From Thamnocephalis sphaerospora (taxonomy: Eukaryota > Zoopagomycota > Zoopagomycetes > Zoopagales > Sigmoideomycetaceae): DNA of 34,379 bases. The notes under the pieces were generated by a model. It was not told the origin of the DNA. It did not search any database and saw nothing but the letters and a program-made list of their open reading frames with translations. The translations under genes were made by a program, and so were the position numbers. The stretch lies in NCBI GenBank assembly GCA_003614735.1, contig KZ992531.1, positions 1-34,379 on the forward strand. Reading direction: 5' to 3'. This document shows positions 31,001-34,379 of the stretch, one piece after another; within the stretch, counting starts at the first letter, position 1, and each line of letters starts with the position of its first letter.

Positions 31001-33078
31001 TTTGAATGCTGATTTTCCATAACGAAAACCGAGGACATTGCCGGCACACTTGCTTGTCCCGACTTGGCCAGCATTTTGGCCTGTACATTGATCTCGGCCA
31101 CCCATTGGATAAGCTGGCGTCGAGTCCGAATGCCAGCATCAGTTGCGTACCTGCAAGCGGTGAATAATTCCGCCAATTAGCACTTTCTACGGTGCCCCTG
31201 TCCCGCCCGATGTACACACCTAGGACCTCCAACGGAAAGCCATAGTGGCGGCAGTATACTTTTGGGAGCAGTTGAAGGCGGCGGCAAATGCACCAGGGCC
31301 ACTTCAAGTCTATTCAACCGGTCTTCAACAAGATGCGTGGCCAGCGCGCAACCAATCAGTAGACCGGCCGTGCCCACCTCCAAGTGTCCCTGCCAGTTTG
31401 GATGTCCGTCAGCGCCCCGGCGAACCTCCTTTCCCAGCAGCTTGAAGAGTTCCTGGTACTGAGGCTCGCCTTTGGCTATGCGAATAGAGTCGACATGAAC
31501 TACGTCGACAAACGCACGCTTGAGACGGCCCGACGACAGCTCATAGCCAATTGTCAAGCACACATGCGGTGTATCGTGAGATGTGGTGCCTTCAGTGGAC
31601 ACCATGCGATAAACCAGGTACCCGCGACTGCGCACGCCAGACTCTGGGAGCACCAGCATCTCCGCCGTGTCACCAGGTCCGAGCTGCTCTGCTGGCTCTG
31701 GTGTGCACACAGAACGCAAGTAGCGATGCTTGGGCTGGATAAGACGCAGGCCAGAGTGAGCGTTTCGCACGGCCAGCACCATGGAGCAGTGGTGATGCGT
31801 TTCCATGTTTGCCATGGGCAGACGGTTTGCCATGTCGTTTGCCTGTTCCAAAGGTGTCGAGTATAACTGCGCATGCTGTGGCGCCACCAATGCCTCACAC
31901 GCAGAATATTCCAGCGAAGACAGTTCAGCTGATTGTAGCATAGCCGATGGTCTGCGCAAGGTTGGTTTACATAAGCGTGACGAAATATGGGGTAGGCCAG
32001 ATGCTGACCTACATTGCAGACTCATTCGTACAGTGACCGGACTCGTAAAGTGCCCATGACCTGGGCATGACAAGTTCCACGCTCTCTTCCACATCTATGC
32101 GTGTGCTCTTACTTGCAATGGTAGAGGAAACATGCCGCACAGCCCAGCGAGCATGCTGTGCCAGGCCTCGACTGCGTGCATCGACATTACTGAGTCAAAA
32201 TGTTGCGCGCACAGCAGATAGAATGCTTACCCAAGACCCTTGGATCCCGTCAAAGTTGCTCGTGACGAACTGCACTGCGAGGATGCAACTGTCGGTCGAA
32301 GCAACGATTTCGCCTGTGTGGCTAGCTGGATTTTTTGCTGGGCAATGATGAGATCCTGCTGGTTATCCAACCAGCTAAAAGGCACAGGTCCTGAAAAAAG
32401 AGAGTCACAGTCCTGGAGACATTGCTCTGTCAGGACAATGCGCAGAAAGAGGTCATTTTTGTGCACCAATGCGGCCTGCGCTACAAAGTTCAGTCCCGAG
32501 TCGAGGCGATAGTAGCGATGCAGCGGCTGACTTGCTGTTTGAAATCCCTGGAGCTGCCGTGTCTCTGCTGCACATTGAAGGCCATCCAGCAGATTGTTTG
32601 TTCCAAGCCCTTGCGCAAGTGTGCAGACTAGCAGCGAGTCGAGCATGTCCGTCGCCACATCTTGAGCCAAGCACTCGCTGCCTACGCCTGTCTCGCCTAG
32701 CAGATCGGCGGCCTTTCGCGACTGCCAGCCGTATGGTATGTTCACCAGCTCGAGCGCAATGCGCTGCTCCTCTAGCGCCACGGTAATATCCCACATGACC
32801 ACCAGCCAAACGCCGCGCGCTGCAAGGTCAGTGAGCTGATAGGCTGCAATTCCCGTGATGGCCGACTCTGAGTTTTCGGCCGTAAAGTGAAGATCTCGCG
32901 TGGCCGGTCTGCCCCCGGCCAAGAAACTTTTGTGGTTCAGCGTCTGTGCATTGCCTGCATGCGAATGGTAGTAGGGTCGCGCAAGATGCATCCCGGAGTG
33001 CTGGTTGTCGACAGCAAGACGCAGCGATGGCCTATTACCGCGTGCTGCCTGCGCAAATACCTTGGTGAGCCTCTCCAT
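28054..33078 (-). CDS. Six-module AF-domain-like (actinoporin/fungal fruit-body lectin fold) protein
   Basis: Seven exons, 32231-33078, 32013-32111, 31220-31951, 30396-31150, 29820-30340, 29689-29749 and 28054-29627, join in frame for 1529 residues. Introns are 55-70 nt except the first (119 nt). Modules lie at about 18-219, 372-538, 598-796, 816-982, 1013-1184 and 1342-1528. Modules 1-5 start with a V-x-N-x-H-like strand (LRLAVDNQHSGMHL, LAVRNAHSGLRL, VFVMENQHSKWLL, SIRMENNHPHVLL, CVQNLHRNMAL); the start of module 6 is more diverged. Most then have a Y/SG turn, a PG or GG turn, a G-x-x-x-Y strand and a hydrophobic strand such as WLVVMWD or CLVVAWRLS. All end in a strand like LFLRIVLTE or WRLEVTLRR. 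This order matches actinoporin-type AF domains, which bind membranes or glycans. No signal peptide or membrane helix is seen, so a cytosolic or unconventionally exported protein is inferred. Splitting into two genes is possible. Confidence 0.72.
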
Positions 33079-34071
33079 CGTGCCAATCTATGCAGATACG
33101 ATGGTGGGCTGGCGGGTTGGAAAGCAAAGGTGGTGATAGTCTAGAGTGGCGGTGGAAGATGGTTGCGGTAGAGGTGGCATGCGATATAATTAACGACGAC
33201 AACAGCGAGGCATGCGTATTGGCGGGTAGTGGTACGACAAAAAAGTCGGTGCCCGATGCAACGCGGGCCTAAGCGTCCACCAATATTATACGGGCACCGG
33301 TGCTGTATTGCAGCGTGTGATTCGCAAGCAGCTGTGCGTCCGCGTGGAGCAGACGTCTGCATGATTCCATATACGCAGAGACTGACAGTTTTAGCGCCGT
33401 GGGTGGCAAGTGCACGCAGCTCCCACTCACGCGCGTGCGTAGCATTAGCGTGGCGTAGTCTTGTGCATGGACAGGGCATGTGTACGCAAGCCGTGCTGCG
33501 CACCGGGAGCACGATGGGAGCTTGTGTGTTGTACACTTGGCGCCCAAGAGTAGCCTGTTGGCGCATTTTACAAAACCTACCCGGCCATGTGCCCGGAGCT
33601 CGATGCAGCACCGCTTGTTTGTGAGCTGTCGGCTGAACGAACCTCCGCAAGCAGAGACGGAATGGTAGATGGGACGGTAGCAGCAGCGACAGCGGCGAGC
33701 GTGTGAGGCGTGAGTTGGCATGACGGACCACTGCAGATTAGTCTGCAGTGTACGCCTCGGACTCTGCATTCCCGCTCATTTGGCATTCCCCTTGACCGGT
33801 CCGCGCATCACGCGCACCCGGCATGCTGCCAAAACACCAACTCTGTCCACTTTACCGTGGAATACCTATACCCGGCTACCTAGCCTATACTGCTGGCTAC
33901 ATTTCACACAGCCGTCCGCAGCTCTGGGTACCTACTGCGCATCACTTTCACTTTCTTGGACAGCCATTCAACTACAGTGCATGTCGGCTTGTCCGCGTGG
34001 GGTGCACCTTGGGTCTGCAAAAGCCAAGCGTGAACACGGTCTTTGAGCATATAGTTGCTAAATGTCCAGCT
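33079..34071. other. Upstream region with possible further AF-like fragment
   Basis: The promoter of the AF-like gene must lie here. On the minus strand, 33269-33400 reads LKLSVSAYMESCRRLLHADA and then HTLQYSTGARIILVDA before a stop, faintly like the last strand of an AF-like module. A donor/acceptor pair is visible nearby (GTGAGTGGG at about 33434, CTGTCAG at about 33385). The opposite strand is also open (33229-33624). I cannot support a full gene. Confidence 0.25.
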
Positions 34072-34076
34072 AAAAA
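34072..34076 (-). terminator. RNA polymerase III terminator of the tRNA
   Basis: A run of five T on the minus strand lies 8 nt downstream of the tRNA 3' end, the usual Pol III stop signal. Confidence 0.6.
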
Positions 34077-34084
34077 GGCAAAAG

Positions 34085-34169
34085 TCCGAGAACCCGGATT
34101 TGAACCAGGGACCTAGAGATGACAGGTGTTCACTACAGTCTCCCGCTCTACCAACTGAGCTATTCTCGG
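34085..34169 (-). tRNA. tRNA-Tyr (anticodon GUA) with a 12-nt intron
   Basis: The minus strand folds into a full cloverleaf: acceptor CCGAGAA paired with TTCTCGG plus discriminator A, D-stem GCTC/GAGC, anticodon stem GGAGA/TCTCT (one G-U), loop CTGTAGA, and T-arm CCTGG-TTCAAAT-CCGGG. The anticodon GTA is at 34134-34136. A 12-nt intron at 34121-34132 sits between positions 37 and 38, the standard eukaryotic place. The mature length is 73 nt before CCA. Internal A and B boxes (TAGCTCAGTTGGT and GGTTCAAATCC) are intact. Confidence 0.95.
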
Positions 34170-34253
34170 ATCATGGCTGAGGTCGAAAAATAGACACCAT
34201 GTTCCAACTGATATATCCTAATATGGCAGCGCGTTTTTACTTTTTTTTGTCAA

Positions 34254-34379
34254 ATGAGTGATAACCAGGGTCAACATCTTTTCTGTAACATTATTTGTAC
34301 GTGCGCCATCATCACAACGGCAGTGCGTACTTGTGTTTGCGACATGTTAGTCAATGAACCGCTAGTCAGGCTGGGAGCA
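34254..34379 (+). mobile_element. Retroposed repeat, copy 3 (cut by the window edge)
   Basis: This is near-identical to 1-126 (9 differences in 126). It begins 84 bp upstream of the tRNA-Tyr 5' end and is preceded by a T-rich stretch. Only the part before the AATAAA and A-run is included. The position close upstream of a Pol III gene resembles that of elements that target tRNA genes, but one case is not proof. Confidence 0.6.

Noticed and set aside
32013-32111. A further AF-like module at the second exon (VELVMPRSWALYESGH)
   Set aside because: Only one short stretch resembles the module start and no core or closing strand follows, so I treat it as linker.
34239-34379. LTR of a retrovirus-like element (TGTCA-like start)
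   Set aside because: The sibling copies end in AATAAA plus an A-run, which fits a poly(A)-tailed retroposon, and no matching terminal repeat or primer-binding site is visible.

Overview
The window looks like nuclear DNA from a fungus, probably an early-diverging lineage (zoopagomycete or Kickxellomycotina-like), but that placement is inference from gene content, not a marker. Support comes from many short introns (mostly 52-82 nt, with GT..AG ends and CTAAY branch points), AATAAA poly(A) signals, a Ran1/Ksp1-like kinase, a Cms1 ribosome-biogenesis gene, fungal-style membrane RGS proteins and an intron-bearing tRNA-Tyr. All exon joins were made by eye from splice signals, frame and paralogue comparison.

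Layout. 1-355: two tandem copies of a poly(A)-tailed repeat whose third copy forms the right edge of the window. 335-748: an unrecognised reading frame cut by that repeat. 2033-3510 (-): a two-exon dicarboxylate/amino acid:cation symporter. 4543-6276 (+) and 6404-8638 (-): two convergent F-box proteins of one family. 9976-11505 (-) and 12018-13478 (-): two tandem RGS proteins with membrane helices, the first interrupted by one in-frame TGA. 14411-15577 (-): CMS1 in four exons. 16805-18256 (+): a seven-transmembrane protein fused to an RGS domain. 18520-20712 (-) and 21183-23266 (-): tandem eight-exon genes for secretory-pathway proteins with a PA-like ectodomain followed by seven membrane helices. 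24099-26318 (-): a protein kinase. 27175-27792 (-): frames resembling a universal stress protein, unresolved. 28054-33078 (-): one seven-exon gene for a protein of about 1529 residues built from six repeated modules that resemble the actinoporin/fungal-lectin (AF) fold. 34085-34169 (-): tRNA-Tyr(GUA).

How the genes may work together. Three RGS-type regulators and two 7TM receptor-like proteins lie within about 13.3 kb, so 9976-23266 looks like a locus rich in G-protein signalling genes built by tandem duplication. The most novel items are the six-module AF-like protein and the PA-7TM receptor-like pair. The RGS gene with TGA exactly where its tandem paralogue has cysteine also merits a check.
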